A DNA stretch of 64,000 nucleotides from the NCBI GenBank assembly GCA_030427405.1, contig JAUHXK010000008.1, positions 62,001 to 126,000 of the forward strand, read 5' to 3'. Position 1 is the first letter of the stretch; each line of letters starts with the position of its first letter. The notes under the pieces were generated by a model that was given only the letters and a program-made list of their open reading frames with translations, was not told where the DNA came from and ran no database searches. Position numbers and translations under genes: made by a program. Source of the stretch: Alphaproteobacteria bacterium. GTDB taxonomy: Bacteria; Pseudomonadota; Alphaproteobacteria; Rhodobacterales; Rhodobacteraceae. Shown here piece by piece: positions 16,519 through 27,237 of this stretch.

Positions 16519-18114
16519 ATGGGCGCTCTGGATATGCAGACCACCGATCTTTTCATCATTGGCGGCGGGATCAACGGGTGCGGGATTGCCCGTGATGCGG
16601 CCGGTCGTGGGCTGTCGGTGACATTGGCCGAGATGAACGACCTGGCCTCGGCCACGTCTTCGGCATCGACCAAGCTGTTTCACGGCGGCTTGCGGTATCT
16701 TGAGTATTTCGAACTGCGGTTGGTGCGCGAGGCGCTGATTGAACGCGAAACGCTTTTGCGGGCAATGCCGCATATCAGTTGGCCGATGCGGTTCGTTTTG
16801 CCTTATCACCCCGACATGCGTTTCGACTCGGAAACGCCGACCTCGCGATTGCTGGGCCTTGTGATGCCCTGGATGCGTGGCCGGCGCCCGGCCTGGCTGA
16901 TACGCTTGGGGTTGTTCCTGTATGACAATCTGGGCGGCCGGCAAATCCTGCCCGGTACCTCGTCGCTGGACCTGCGGACAGCTAGGGAAGGGGCACCGCT
17001 GAAGGCCAGATACGAAACCGCTTATGAATATTCCGATTGCTGGGTCGAAGACTCGCGCCTGGTGGTTCTCAACGCCCGCGACGCCAAGGCGCGCGGCGCC
17101 GAAATTCTGGTGGGAACCCAGGTCGTGGCCGCAGACCGCAAAGACGGTTTGTGGCATGTCACCATCCGGGACGGCCAGAGCGGCGAAACGCGAACGATTG
17201 CCGCGCGCATGCTGATCAACGCAGGCGGCCCCTGGGTTGGCGAGATCATTCAGTCCAAGATCAACATCCAGTCCCGCGAAGGCGTCAGGCTGGTCCGCGG
17301 CAGCCATATCGTAACCCGCAGATTGTTTGACCATGACAAATGCTATTTCTTTCAGGGCGAGGATGGGCGGATCATTTTCGCAATCCCCTATGAACGCGAT
17401 TTCACCCTGATCGGAACCACGGATCAGGACCATGGCGACCCGTCGGAACGCCCTGTCTGCACCGAGGCCGAGCAGGATTATCTGTGTCGCTTTGCGTCCC
17501 GGTATTTTGAAACGGCCATCACCCGCGCGGATATCGTCTGGACTTATTCGGGCGTGCGACCTTTGTATGATGACGGGGCGCAAAGCGCCACGGCAGCGAC
17601 CCGGGATTACACGTTGAAGGTCGACGACAGTGGCGGCGCGCCCGTGCTGAACGTGTTTGGCGGCAAGATCACGACCTATCGCCGGCTTGCGGAAAGCGCG
17701 ATGGACAAGGTCGCGCAGTATTTCCCCGATCTTCCAGGGCCGTGGACCGCAGGCGTGGCCCTGCCGGGGGGCGATTTCCCGGTTGATGGGGTCGACGACC
17801 TGGTTGCGGCGCTGATGTCCGAGTTTGCGTTTCTTGATCGCGATTGGGCCATGCGGTTGGTGCGCGCCTATGGCACCGAGGCGCGGTTGATGCTGCGAGA
17901 TGCCGAAGACACCGCCGACCTGGGGGAATCCTTTGGCGCGACGCTTACTGCGCGTGAGGTCGCATGGCTGATGGACAAAGAGTTTGCCCGCACGGCCGAA
18001 GATGTGATCTGGCGGCGCAACAAGCTGGGTCTGCGTCTTGATCCAGCTCAGGTCGCCAGGTTGGGCGAATGGATGGCCGCCCGATCCGGACCTGAAAACA
18101 AGGCGAATAGCTGA
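16519..18114 (+). CDS. glpD: Aerobic glycerol-3-phosphate dehydrogenase
   Basis: FAD-dependent, membrane-associated oxidation of glycerol-3-phosphate to dihydroxyacetone phosphate, feeding electrons to quinone. The N-terminal dinucleotide motif is DLFIIGGGINGCGIARDAAGRG, followed by ATSSASTKLFHGGLRYLE, a GlpD hallmark; the DAO fold continues to IWTYSGVRPLYDDG and GGKITTYRRLAESA, and a C-terminal helical cap domain ends the protein. Length is 531 residues from 16519, or 526 from a second ATG at 16534 that aligns better with the E. coli N-terminus; neither has an outstanding ribosome site. A longer frame back to 15814 overlaps glpR and is rejected. A strong terminator follows. Confidence 0.95.
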   Translation: MGALDMQTTDLFIIGGGINGCGIARDAAGRGLSVTLAEMNDLASATSSASTKLFHGGLRYLEYFELRLVREALIERETLLRAMPHISWPMRFVLPYHPDMRFDSETPTSRLLGLVMPWMRGRRPAWLIRLGLFLYDNLGGRQILPGTSSLDLRTAREGAPLKARYETAYEYSDCWVEDSRLVVLNARDAKARGAEILVGTQVVAADRKDGLWHVTIRDGQSGETRTIAARMLINAGGPWVGEIIQSKINIQSREGVRLVRGSHIVTRRLFDHDKCYFFQGEDGRIIFAIPYERDFTLIGTTDQDHGDPSERPVCTEAEQDYLCRFASRYFETAITRADIVWTYSGVRPLYDDGAQSATAATRDYTLKVDDSGGAPVLNVFGGKITTYRRLAESAMDKVAQYFPDLPGPWTAGVALPGGDFPVDGVDDLVAALMSEFAFLDRDWAMRLVRAYGTEARLMLRDAEDTADLGESFGATLTAREVAWLMDKEFARTAEDVIWRRNKLGLRLDPAQVARLGEWMAARSGPENKANS

Positions 18115-18121
18115 ACAGAAA

Positions 18122-18155
18122 ACGCCCCGCAGGATATGCGGGGCGTCTTTCTTTT
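18122..18155. terminator. Rho-independent terminator after glpD
   Basis: ACGCCCCGCA (18122-18131) and TGCGGGGCGT (18137-18146) form a perfect 10-bp stem with a 5-base loop, followed by TCTTTCTTTT. It starts 7 bases after the glpD stop. A-rich bases on the other flank may let it also stop the converging RND operon. Confidence 0.9.
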
Positions 18156-18169
18156 CGGGGGCCGAAGCT

Positions 18170-21100
18170 TCAGCCCGGGCTTTGTGTCGGCTCGGTTTCC
18201 TTGCGGCCGCCCTTCAGCCATTCGCGCAGCCCCTGCATCACTGCGTATAGAACCGGAACAAGGATGACACCGAACAAGGTTGCCGCCAGCATGCCGCCGA
18301 AAACGGCCACGCCAATGGCCTTTTGGCTGGCAGCACCGGCGCCATTGGCTGCAAGCAGCGGGACAACACCCAGAAGAAAGGACAGGGCCGTCATCATCAC
18401 GGCGCGGAACCGCTGATAGGCGGCCTCGGCGGCGGCATCTTTGATCGATCGGCCATGTGCCCTCTGCTCCATGGCGAATTCCACAATGAGAATCCCGTTT
18501 TTCGAAGCCAGCCCGACCAACATGATCATCCCGATCTGGGTATAAAGGTTGATGTCGCTGCCAACGATTGCAACGGCGGCCACGGCCCCGAAAAGGGCCA
18601 CGATCACCGACAGCAGGATCGACACGGGCATGGACCAGCTTTCGTACTGACCCACCAGGAACAGGTACCCGAACAGAACGGCCAGCCCCAGGATGATGAC
18701 GACCAGGCCACCAGATGCCAGCTGCTGCTGGGCGGTGCCGGTCCATTCAAACGCGTATCCCGGGGGCAGGGCGGTGGCCGATTCCTCGGTCATCACCGTG
18801 ATCGCGTCTCCGGTGGACAGGCCTTCGGCCGGTACGGCCGTAACGGTTGCCGACCGGAACAGGTTGTGCCGTTTCAATAGCACCGGCCCCAGCACGTTTT
18901 CGACATCGATCAGCGTCCCAAGCGGGACCATCTCGCCCGTGGTCGAACGGACATACAGGTTCGAGATATCGTCGACGTTGTCGCGATAAGACCCTTCGGC
19001 CTGGATCATTACGCGATAGACCCGACCAAACAGGTTGAAGTCATTGACGTAATAAGACCCCAGTTGTGCCTGCATGGTCTGGAAAATCTCGGCGACCGAG
19101 ACTTGCAGGGTCTTGGCTTTCTCGCGGTCCAGATCGACGAACAACTGCGGGACATTGGCGCGGAATGTCGTGTAGGCCTGCCCGATTTCAGGCCGCTGAT
19201 TGGCCGCGTAAACAAAGGACCCAACCGCCGAGGCCAGATCCTGAGGCGAGCCGCCACCGGTTTGCTGGACCTCCATCTCGACCCCGGCAGACATACCAAG
19301 CCCTTGGATCGGGGGCGGGTTGAACGCCACGATCGAGGCGGCGGATTCCCCGTTGGCGATGGCCAGGACCTTTTGCAGGATGGCATCGGCGCTCAGGTCC
19401 TCTTCTTGCCGTTCGTCCCAGTTGAGAAGGTTCACAAAGACCGTTGCGCCGTTGGTGGTCGTGCCATTGAGGATCGAAAATCCGTTTACAAGAACCGTGT
19501 TGGCAACACCCGGTATCTGGCGGATCTGGTCATCGACCCGCTTGGTAACCGTTTCGGTCCTTTCCAGCGTCGCGGCATCCGGCAGCTGAATATCGACAAA
19601 CAGGTACCCGTTGTCTTCCAGCGGCAAAAACCCCTTTGAGGTGCTGGACATGATGGTTCCGCCGCCCATGGCAAAAGCGGCGATTATGCCCAGCGACACG
19701 ACGGGAAGGATCAGCAGTTTTCGCACGATCGAGACATAGCCGGCGCGCACCGTACCAATAAGGCCTTCGAACAGGGCCAGAATTCCCTTGGGTGGACCCG
19801 AGCGCGCCTTCAGGACCAATCCGCACAGGGCCGGAGACAGCGTAAGCGCGTTGATCGAGGAAATGACCACCGCGGTCGAAATGGTGACCGCAAACTGCGA
19901 ATACAATCGTCCCGAGATACCGGGCATGAAGGTCACCGGTACAAAGACCGCAAGCAACACCAGCGTGGTGGCAATGACCGGGCCGGTGATCTGGCCCATG
20001 GCCTTGCGCGTGGCTTCGGCCGGTGGCAGACCCTCGTCCGCGATAATCCGTTCCACGTTCTCGACGACGACGATGGCGTCATCAACAACGATCCCGATGG
20101 CCAGGACCAGCGCAAACAACGAGATCGTGTTCAGCGACATGCCAAAGGCCAGCAGGAACGCAAACGTCCCGATCAGCGAGACCGGGATCGCCACCGCCGG
20201 AATGATCGTGGCGCGCCAACTGCCCAGGAAGACAAACACGACCGAGATCACCAGAATGAAGGTCAGAATGAGCGTTGAGACCACGTCGTTCAAAGATTGT
20301 TCGACAAAATCCGTGGTGTTGAAGGGGACCGCGTATTCGACATCCGTGGGAAAGGATCGGGACAGGCGTTCCAGTTCCGCCTGAACGCGTTCCGACACGG
20401 CAAGGGCGTTGGCGCCGGGCGCCTGGTAGATGCCCAGGACGGTGGCGGGTACGGCCTGGAAATACCCCGATGCGGAATAGAATTGTGCACCCAGTTCGAC
20501 GCGGGCAATATCCTTAACGCGGACAATTGCGCCGGCATCGCCGGTTCGGATGACGATGTCGCCAAACTCTGCTGCGGATGTCAGGCGGCCTTTGGTTTTG
20601 ATCGTGTATTGGAATGTCTGCCCTTTCGGGACAGGCGGCGACCCGATCGAGCCTGCCGAAACCTCGATATTCTGTTCCTGAATGGCACCGATGACGTCAG
20701 ACGGCGCAATCGACAGCGCGGCCATCTTGTCGGGGTCCATCCAGATGCGCATCGCATATTCCAGATTGGTCAGCACGTCCGCCTTGCCGACCCCTTGTAC
20801 CCGCGCCAGCGCGTCTTTGAGGTTGATCGACGCATAGTTGGACAGAAAGACACTGTCATAGGTTCCGTTCGGCGACGTCAATGTCACCAGCAGCAACATG
20901 TTGGTCGAGGCTTTCTGCGTAACCACCCCCGACGAGGTCACCTCGGACGGCAGCGATGACATGGCCTGTGCGACCCGGTTCTGCACGTTGACCGAAGCAA
21001 TGTCGGGGTCGGTTCCAACCTCGAATGTCACGTTCAGGGAATAGGACCCGTTATCCGAGGATGTTGACGTCATGTAGATCATGTCGTCCACACCGTTCAC

Positions 21101-21307
21101 CTGCGCCTCGATCGGGGCGGCAACGGTGTTTTCTACGGTTTCGGCATTGGCTCCGGTATAGGTGGTCGTCACGCTGACCACGGGCGGCGTGATATCGGGA
21201 AACTGCGCCACGGGCAAAACCAGGTACCCGATGACCCCCATGATGGTGAGGACAAGCGAGATAACAAGCGCCAGCTTGGGCCGGCTTATGAACAAGGCTG
21301 AGAACAT
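18170..21307 (-). CDS. RND multidrug efflux pump, inner-membrane subunit (HAE1 family)
   Basis: A 1045-residue proton-driven exporter of the AcrB/MexF type. It has the standard 12-helix plan: a first helix, a large periplasmic loop, helices 2-6, the repeated loop, then the last helices. The proton-relay aspartates lie in [16 protein letters not shown] and the partner lysine in [16 protein letters not shown]; the [11 protein letters not shown] start of the porter domain is typical. GAGAAT with AGGAG precedes the ATG, and only 3 bases separate it from the adaptor stop. Neither an outer-membrane channel nor a TetR regulator is adjacent; the TolC-like gene at 12090-13676 could serve. Substrates cannot be predicted. 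Confidence 0.95.
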   Translation of the reverse strand: MFSALFISRPKLALVISLVLTIMGVIGYLVLPVAQFPDITPPVVSVTTTYTGANAETVENTVAAPIEAQVNGVDDMIYMTSTSSDNGSYSLNVTFEVGTDPDIASVNVQNRVAQAMSSLPSEVTSSGVVTQKASTNMLLLVTLTSPNGTYDSVFLSNYASINLKDALARVQGVGKADVLTNLEYAMRIWMDPDKMAALSIAPSDVIGAIQEQNIEVSAGSIGSPPVPKGQTFQYTIKTKGRLTSAAEFGDIVIRTGDAGAIVRVKDIARVELGAQFYSASGYFQAVPATVLGIYQAPGANALAVSERVQAELERLSRSFPTDVEYAVPFNTTDFVEQSLNDVVSTLILTFILVISVVFVFLGSWRATIIPAVAIPVSLIGTFAFLLAFGMSLNTISLFALVLAIGIVVDDAIVVVENVERIIADEGLPPAEATRKAMGQITGPVIATTLVLLAVFVPVTFMPGISGRLYSQFAVTISTAVVISSINALTLSPALCGLVLKARSGPPKGILALFEGLIGTVRAGYVSIVRKLLILPVVSLGIIAAFAMGGGTIMSSTSKGFLPLEDNGYLFVDIQLPDAATLERTETVTKRVDDQIRQIPGVANTVLVNGFSILNGTTTNGATVFVNLLNWDERQEEDLSADAILQKVLAIANGESAASIVAFNPPPIQGLGMSAGVEMEVQQTGGGSPQDLASAVGSFVYAANQRPEIGQAYTTFRANVPQLFVDLDREKAKTLQVSVAEIFQTMQAQLGSYYVNDFNLFGRVYRVMIQAEGSYRDNVDDISNLYVRSTTGEMVPLGTLIDVENVLGPVLLKRHNLFRSATVTAVPAEGLSTGDAITVMTEESATALPPGYAFEWTGTAQQQLASGGLVVIILGLAVLFGYLFLVGQYESWSMPVSILLSVIVALFGAVAAVAIVGSDINLYTQIGMIMLVGLASKNGILIVEFAMEQRAHGRSIKDAAAEAAYQRFRAVMMTALSFLLGVVPLLAANGAGAASQKAIGVAVFGGMLAATLFGVILVPVLYAVMQGLREWLKGGRKETEPTQSPG

Positions 21308-21310
21308 CGG

Positions 21311-22489
21311 TTATTCTCCTGGCTGTTCAGAAGCGACAACCGCGTCCACCGCGACGCCGGGGCGTACCCTTTGCAGACCCTCTACAATGACGCTTTCGCC
21401 TTCGCGCAGCCCGTCCAGAACGATAATCGCGGTGCCGACGGTATCGCCGGTCGTGATATATCGCTGTTCGACCATTTGCTTGTCGTTGACGACCAGGACA
21501 AATTCACCGCGTTGATCGCGCTGCAGCGCCGCCTGCGGGATCAGGACCTGCAATGTGGGCTCCAGCGCTTCGATATGGACGCTCAGGAAGGCACCGTCAA
21601 TCAGCAGCCGCCCGGTATTGTTAAATTCGGCGCGCATGGTGATGGCACCGGTCAGCGGGTCGATCCGGTTGTCGACGAAAACGATCTTGCCGGTCTCGTC
21701 CAGGTCGGTTCCGTTTGGCAGGGTTACCTTGACCACCGGGCTCTTGTTGCTTTCAGGCAAGGACGAGGGGTCTTCGCCGATCTTTTCCAGTACCGTGGTG
21801 AACTGTTTTTCATTGAGCGAGAAATTGACGTAGATCGGTGCCTCGCTGACAAGGTTCACAAGCGGCGGGTTCGACGGGCCGACAACGTCTCCGACACTGG
21901 TTTCAACCCGTCCGATGCGCCCGGTGAACGGGGCATGTATCTTGGTATAGCTCAGGTCAAGTTCGGCCTGCTGGATCGCGGCATTCGCGGCTTTGACTTC
22001 GGCTTCGGCGACCAGTTCGTTCGCCCGCGCGATGTCCCGTTCCGATTCAGGCGTGGCATCGCGCTTGTACAGTTCTTCCTTACGGGCCAGATCAACCTTG
22101 GCCAGTTCCAGATTCGCCTCGGCGCGGTCCAGATCGGCCTTGCGGGCCTCCAACGTGGCCTCGTAAAGGTCGGGCTCGATGGTGAACAACAGGTCGCCTT
22201 CCTGGACCAGCGCGCCGTCCTCGACATTCTGGCTGTCCAGAAATCCGCTGACGCGGGCGACGATGTCGACCTTGTCGATGGCATCGGCGCGGCCGATGAA
22301 AACCGCCTCATCCGTGATTTCCTGCGTATATGCCGCGGCGATCGACACTTTGGGTGCCGGCGCGTCGGATTGGTCCTGAGCCAACGCAGGCTGCATTGCC
22401 CCAAGCCCGGTGGCAAGGACCGCCGACCACAGGATTGTTGATACATGCGGTTTGCGACGGAAACAGGAAAGCCTGGATGCTAGGGACAT
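21311..22489 (-). CDS. RND periplasmic adaptor (membrane fusion protein)
   Basis: A 392-residue MexE/AcrA-type adaptor linking the RND pump to an outer-membrane channel. A signal peptide ends near residue 38 (QPALAQ). Then follow the first lipoyl half (SGFLDSQNVEDGALVQEGDLLFTIEP), an alpha-hairpin of about 70 residues (residues 105-170), the second lipoyl half (TKIHAPFTGRIGRVETSVGD) and the beta-barrel (FVDNRIDPLTGAITMRAEFNN). It is the first gene of a two-gene unit with the RND pump. The ribosome site is weak (GAGG 10 bases upstream). No linked regulator is seen. Confidence 0.94.
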   Translation of the reverse strand: MSLASRLSCFRRKPHVSTILWSAVLATGLGAMQPALAQDQSDAPAPKVSIAAAYTQEITDEAVFIGRADAIDKVDIVARVSGFLDSQNVEDGALVQEGDLLFTIEPDLYEATLEARKADLDRAEANLELAKVDLARKEELYKRDATPESERDIARANELVAEAEVKAANAAIQQAELDLSYTKIHAPFTGRIGRVETSVGDVVGPSNPPLVNLVSEAPIYVNFSLNEKQFTTVLEKIGEDPSSLPESNKSPVVKVTLPNGTDLDETGKIVFVDNRIDPLTGAITMRAEFNNTGRLLIDGAFLSVHIEALEPTLQVLIPQAALQRDQRGEFVLVVNDKQMVEQRYITTGDTVGTAIIVLDGLREGESVIVEGLQRVRPGVAVDAVVASEQPGE

Positions 22490-22679
22490 GGCAAGGTGCC
22501 TCGTTCAATCTGTGATGTGATGCCCAAGCGGCCTGTACCTCAGACCGAGTCGACGGAATTCAAGAGCAGGATGGCCGGTTTGCGGTAATTTCTCAAGCGT
22601 GCTGGACGCCGCAGCGCCAAATGGCTGCACGGAAATTATCCATTCGGCAGGCAGGTTTGGGCGCGCGCGCGGCTTGGGT

Positions 22680-22702
22680 GGTCCGGGGCTAAACCCCGGA
22701 CC
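22680..22702 (-). terminator. GC-rich hairpin downstream of metG
   Basis: GGTCCGGGG (22680-22688) and CCCCGGACC (22694-22702) form a perfect 9-bp stem with loop CTAAA, 67 bases past the metG stop on the minus strand and about 190 bases before the RND adaptor gene. It lacks a U-tract, so termination is plausible but not certain. Confidence 0.45.
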
Positions 22703-22768
22703 TGTCGGTCCGTTGCAATGGAATTGGGTGCGCCGGGCTTCGCTGTCTGCGTGCCTTGCGCAACCGGA

Positions 22769-24487
22769 TCAGTCGCGTGTGCCCGCGAACCTGGTTTGCC
22801 AGTCTTCACGCTGTTCGTCGGTGATCTTGGCGAACAGAACATCCGGTACGGCAAAGTCATGCCCGGCGGGCAGGGCGCTGATTGCGTCTTGCACATCCTG
22901 CGGCCAGCTTGTGTCCAGTGTGTTCATCGCGCTGAGCATCCGCGCCGAGGTGGCGGGAATGAACGGCGCGCTGAGAACCGCGTAGAGGCGGATCAGGTTC
23001 AGCCCCATGCGCACCTGTGCCGCAGCCTGGTCAGGGTCTTCCTTGAAGGTCGACCAGGGTGCGGCCGCCTGCAGGTACTCGTTGCCTGCAACCCAGATAG
23101 CTCGCAGCTCTTGCGCCGATTTGCGAACTTCCATCGCTTCCATATGCCCCTCATAGGCGCGGATGCGGCGGGTCAGATCGTCGATCAGGGCCTTTTCCCG
23201 CTCACCAAACGCGCCGCCCTGGGGCACCGCTTCGCCGAATTTCGAGCGGCAGAACTTGGTGATCCGGCTGACAAAGTTGCCCAGCACATCGGCCAAATCC
23301 TTGTTCACTGATTGCTGGAAGTTTTCCCAGGTGAATTCGCTGTCGCTGCTTTCCGGCGCGTGGCTCAGCAGCCACCAGCGCCAATAGTCGGCAGGCAGAA
23401 TCTCCAGCGCCTGGTCCATGAACACACCACGCCCCTGGCTGGTCGAGAACTGGCCGCCGTCATAATTCAGGTAGTTGAAGGATTTCAGGTGGTCGACCAT
23501 CTTCCACGGCTCGCCCGAACCCAGAATGGTGGCCGGGAAGGAAAGCGTGTGGAAGGGGACGTTATCCTTGCCCATGAACTGGACATAACGCACGTCATCG
23601 GCGCCCTTGTCGGTGCGCCACCAGCGCTCCCATTCCGCGTCCGGTTTGCCAGTGGCGTCGGCCCATTCCCTGGCGCAGGCGATGTATTCGATCGGCGCAT
23701 CGAACCAGACATAGAAGACCTTGCCTTCCATCCCCGGCCAGTCCTGATCGCCCTTCATGACCGGAACACCCCAGTCAAGATCACGGGTGATGCCGCGATC
23801 CTGAAGGCCGTCGCCGTCATGCAGCCATTTCTTGGCGATGGATGTCGTCAGGATCGGCCAGTCTGTCTTGCTGTCGATCCACGAATCCAGTTGATCCTTC
23901 ATCGCCGACTGGCGCAGGTAAAGGTGCTTGGTCTCGCGCACCTCAAGGTCGGTGGACCCGGAAATGGCCGAGCGCGGCTCGATCAGGTCCGTCGGGTCCA
24001 ATTGCTTGGTGCAGTTCTCGCACTGATCGCCACGCGCGCGGTCATAGCCGCAATTGGGGCAGGTGCCCTCGATATAGCGATCCGGCAGGAACCGGCCATC
24101 GGCGTTCGAGTAGACTTGCTTTTCGCTGACCTCTCGGATCAGCCCCGCCTCATCCAGCTTGCCCGCGAAATGCTGTGTCAGCGCCTTGTTCTGGTCGCTG
24201 GACGAGCGGCCAAAGTGATCAAAACTCAGGCCAAAACGATTGGCGATGTCGGCCTGAACGCCGTGCATCTCGGCGCAGTATTCCGCGACAGGCTTGCCCG
24301 CCTTGGCCGCGGCCAGCTCGGCCGGGGTGCCGTGTTCGTCCGTGGCGCACAGGAACATGACCTCGTTCCCCCGGCCGCGCTGGTAACGCGCATAAAGGTC
24401 GGCTGGCAATTGCGAGCCGATCAGGTTGCCGAGGTGCTTGATCCCGTTGATGTAGGGGATCGCCGATGTGATGAGAATCCGAGCCAT
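22769..24487 (-). CDS. metG: Methionyl-tRNA synthetase
   Basis: Charges tRNA-Met. The 572-residue class-I enzyme has the HIGH-equivalent HLGN at residues 18-21, a zinc-knuckle insertion with four cysteines ([17 protein letters not shown]), the [12 protein letters not shown] active-site helix and an anticodon-binding helix bundle. The KMSKS loop is degenerate: it reads QFSTSQGRG, so both lysines are replaced (Gln and Thr). Degenerate KFSTS-like loops occur in some bacterial MetRS forms, but replacement of both lysines is worth noting. There is no C-terminal tRNA-binding EMAP-type domain. It is separated from neighbours on both sides by over 100 bases. Confidence 0.96.
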   Translation of the reverse strand: MARILITSAIPYINGIKHLGNLIGSQLPADLYARYQRGRGNEVMFLCATDEHGTPAELAAAKAGKPVAEYCAEMHGVQADIANRFGLSFDHFGRSSSDQNKALTQHFAGKLDEAGLIREVSEKQVYSNADGRFLPDRYIEGTCPNCGYDRARGDQCENCTKQLDPTDLIEPRSAISGSTDLEVRETKHLYLRQSAMKDQLDSWIDSKTDWPILTTSIAKKWLHDGDGLQDRGITRDLDWGVPVMKGDQDWPGMEGKVFYVWFDAPIEYIACAREWADATGKPDAEWERWWRTDKGADDVRYVQFMGKDNVPFHTLSFPATILGSGEPWKMVDHLKSFNYLNYDGGQFSTSQGRGVFMDQALEILPADYWRWWLLSHAPESSDSEFTWENFQQSVNKDLADVLGNFVSRITKFCRSKFGEAVPQGGAFGEREKALIDDLTRRIRAYEGHMEAMEVRKSAQELRAIWVAGNEYLQAAAPWSTFKEDPDQAAAQVRMGLNLIRLYAVLSAPFIPATSARMLSAMNTLDTSWPQDVQDAISALPAGHDFAVPDVLFAKITDEQREDWQTRFAGTRD

Positions 24488-24605
24488 GTTCCGTATCCGC
24501 GTGTCAGTCTTGACGCCCGTCTAGCGCATGTAAACGGCCAGCAAAACCCCGGGTTTTCCGGTTGCGGGAAATTGGACGCGGCATATCGGCGGCGAAGCCA
24601 CGGCG

Positions 24606-25829
24606 CTAGCGTTCTTCGCGCGACCTTTTCAACAGCCGCCCGATGGTGAACGAGGTTCGGGGCGCATAGACGTAATTCGTGCGCTCGTCCGGGGTTGGGC
24701 GGGATTGCATGCGGGCCAGCCCGAACAGGATCAGGGCGGCATGCCCTGCGGCGACAAAGGCGAACAGGGCGCCGGGTCCAAAATTCTGGATCAGGGTCGA
24801 CGTCGCATAAGGCGAAGCGATGGCGCCGAGCGCGTACCAGAACATAAGGGCCGCCGAAAGCTCGACCCGTTGTTCGGTGGTGGCAAAATCGTTGGCATGC
24901 GCCGACGAAACCGAAAAGATCGGAAAGGTGGTCAGTCCAAACAGGACTGCCGCCAGCATCACGCCAACCGTGCCGGTGCCACTGGCCGCCATCGTGACGC
25001 CGCAGCTCAGCACTGCTGCGCCGGATAGCCAGATCAACACCCAGCGCCGGTCGTATTTGTCGGCCAGCCAGCCCAGCGGATATTGCGCCAGTGCGCCGCC
25101 CAATACGAACGAGGCCAGGAAAAAGGCGATCTGGTCTACGTCCAGCCCGACTTCTTGCCCGTAGACCGGACCGACCATCCTGAATGATGCCGAGCTGAGC
25201 GCCGCGACGATCACGCCTGCCACGGCCAGTGGCGAGCAGCGCCACGCCAGCCCCGGGCGCAGGCGCGGTGCATCGGGCGTCTGGGGCTGGCTGGCGCGTG
25301 ACAATGTCAACGGCAGAAGTGACGCGCAGCACAGGATCGCCAGCAGGTTGTAGGACACGTACGAGGCTGGTGGCAGGATCGCGATGATCAGCTGCGCACA
25401 AAGCGACGCGCCCATATCCGCAATCCTGTAGGTGCCCATGGCGCGGCCGCGGGTCTCGTTCGTGACCTTGGCGTTCAGCCAGGCCTCGATCACGGTATAG
25501 CACCCCGCGACGCATGTGCCCGACGCAACCCTCAGCGCGGCCCAGGCATAGGGGTTTTCGGTCAGCGTATGACCCAACAGCCCCATGGCCCCCAGGGCGG
25601 TGCAAACGGCGAAGGCGCGCGAATGGCCGACATTGCCCATCAGGCGCGGTGCCCACCAGCAGCCCACGAAGAAACCGATGAAATGGGCCGAGCCCAGCAG
25701 ACCGATCTGCTCGGTGGTGAAGGAAAGCGTCAGCCCCGAAATGGCATCCAGCGGCCCGACGCCGCCGGTGGACAACTGCAAAAGAATGACGGACAGGAAA
25801 AGGGCGGCAAAGGAAATGATCGTGCGCAT
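24606..25829 (-). CDS. MFS transporter, YcaD-like
   Basis: A 407-residue major facilitator with 12 predicted helices and a short basic C-terminal tail. Family marks are GLLGSAHFIGFFVGCWWAPRLMGNVGHSRAF in the loop between helices 2 and 3 (residues about 43-73), EAWLNAKVTNETRGRAMG after helix 5, and LGWLADKYDRRWVL in the matching loop of the second half. This is the pattern of the YcaD/sugar-permease-like MFS group whose substrates are mostly unknown. It runs in the same direction as metG and the next MFS gene, but gaps of over 100 bases make co-transcription unclear. Confidence 0.85.
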   Translation of the reverse strand: MRTIISFAALFLSVILLQLSTGGVGPLDAISGLTLSFTTEQIGLLGSAHFIGFFVGCWWAPRLMGNVGHSRAFAVCTALGAMGLLGHTLTENPYAWAALRVASGTCVAGCYTVIEAWLNAKVTNETRGRAMGTYRIADMGASLCAQLIIAILPPASYVSYNLLAILCCASLLPLTLSRASQPQTPDAPRLRPGLAWRCSPLAVAGVIVAALSSASFRMVGPVYGQEVGLDVDQIAFFLASFVLGGALAQYPLGWLADKYDRRWVLIWLSGAAVLSCGVTMAASGTGTVGVMLAAVLFGLTTFPIFSVSSAHANDFATTEQRVELSAALMFWYALGAIASPYATSTLIQNFGPGALFAFVAAGHAALILFGLARMQSRPTPDERTNYVYAPRTSFTIGRLLKRSREER

Positions 25830-25959
25830 GGTTCACTCAATTTGACAGCGCCCTGGCGCGATGCCTGTATCTATTCGACGCGTCCAGGTCGTTTTTGGCC
25901 TTTTTTGTTGCTCCTGCGGGATTGAGCGTTCGAAAAAAATGTCCTGCGCCGTGCGGGTG

Positions 25960-27174
25960 TCAGGCCGGGGCGGTGGCTTTTCGCGGCCGCGACCGCTTCA
26001 ACAGCAGGATGACAATGGCAATGTTCAGGCCGTTCCATAGAATCCCGTTGACGAATGCCAGGTGGTAGGCCCCGGTGACGTCATAGATCCATCCCGACAT
26101 CCACCCGCCCAGGGCCATGCCCAGGATGGTCATCATCATGACAAACCCCACGCGGGCGCCGGCCTCTTGCGGGGGCATGTATTCGCGCACCACCAGCGCA
26201 TAGCTTGGAACGATTCCCCCCTGGGCCAGACCGAACAACAGGCTGATGACATAAAGCGAGACCATCCCGTCATAGGGCAGGAACAGGAACAATGCGATGC
26301 ATTGCAGAACTGATCCGATCAACAGCGTCCGCACGCCGCCCAAGCTGTCGGCGACAAGCCCCGAGATGACCCGGCTGACGACGCCGCCCAGCAGCATCAG
26401 CGACAGCATCTCGGCCCCGACCGCTGGCCCGTAGCCCAGGCCAACGCAATAGGCAACAATGTGGACCTGCGGCATCGACATGGCGACACAGCATCCTATT
26501 CCGGCCAGTCCCAGAACGTATTGCAGTATCCGGGGGGGAATCCCCGCGCTCTGCGCGTTGATGCGGGCGCTGGCGGCGGCGGTGGTGTGGGCCTCGACCG
26601 GAACCTGTCGCCGCAGCAGCAACGAAAGCGGAATAACCACGGCCAGGGTGATTGCGGCAAGGGTCAGGTACACCTGTTGCCATCCGTCGCGCGCCAGAAT
26701 GCCCGCCAGAAGGGTCGGCCAGATCGCCCCGGACAGGTAGTTGCCGCTGGCGACCAGCGCCACGGCTATTCCACGGCGGCGCATGAACCAGTGCGAGATA
26801 TCTGCAATCAGGGGGCCAAATCCGATTGATGTTCCCAGCCCCAGCAACAGATGGGCGGCAGACAGCATGAGGATATTCGGGGCGAGCGTCGCCAGCACAT
26901 AACTGATCGCGCTCAGGATGGCGGCCCCGATCAGGGCCCTGGTTACGCCCAGACGGTCGACGAGCTGCCCCAGCCACATGTTGCCCAGGGCAAACCCGAT
27001 CATGGCCAGGGTATAGGGCATCGAGGCCTCGGCCCGGCCTGCGCCGAACTGCGTCTCGACGGCGGGCATCACCACGATGACGGCCCACATCCCCACATTG
27101 GCCACGGCGGCTATGGCCAGTGTGACCAGCAGGCGAAGCCAGGAGTAGCGGCTGTCATGGATCGGGTGAGTCAT
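25960..27174 (-). CDS. MFS transporter, monocarboxylate/oxalate-formate type
   Basis: A 404-residue, 12-helix major facilitator. The signature GNMWLGQLVDRLGVTRALIGAAIL between helices 2 and 3, LLLGLGTSIGFGPLIADISHWF, and RRRGIAVALVASGNYLSGA resemble the eukaryote-like monocarboxylate and oxalate-formate antiporter branch. The second half carries SGLVADSLGGVRTL. It may import or export a small organic acid (inference). The ribosome site is poor. It sits 63 bases downstream of the SOS-box-preceded ImuA-like gene and could be read through from it. Confidence 0.83.
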   Translation of the reverse strand: MTHPIHDSRYSWLRLLVTLAIAAVANVGMWAVIVVMPAVETQFGAGRAEASMPYTLAMIGFALGNMWLGQLVDRLGVTRALIGAAILSAISYVLATLAPNILMLSAAHLLLGLGTSIGFGPLIADISHWFMRRRGIAVALVASGNYLSGAIWPTLLAGILARDGWQQVYLTLAAITLAVVIPLSLLLRRQVPVEAHTTAAASARINAQSAGIPPRILQYVLGLAGIGCCVAMSMPQVHIVAYCVGLGYGPAVGAEMLSLMLLGGVVSRVISGLVADSLGGVRTLLIGSVLQCIALFLFLPYDGMVSLYVISLLFGLAQGGIVPSYALVVREYMPPQEAGARVGFVMMMTILGMALGGWMSGWIYDVTGAYHLAFVNGILWNGLNIAIVILLLKRSRPRKATAPA

Positions 27175-27237
27175 GCCGGAACGCTAGGGTGTGGTGGGGG
27201 TTTTGACCAGCCACATAATTGTGCGGTCGGCCCGGTG

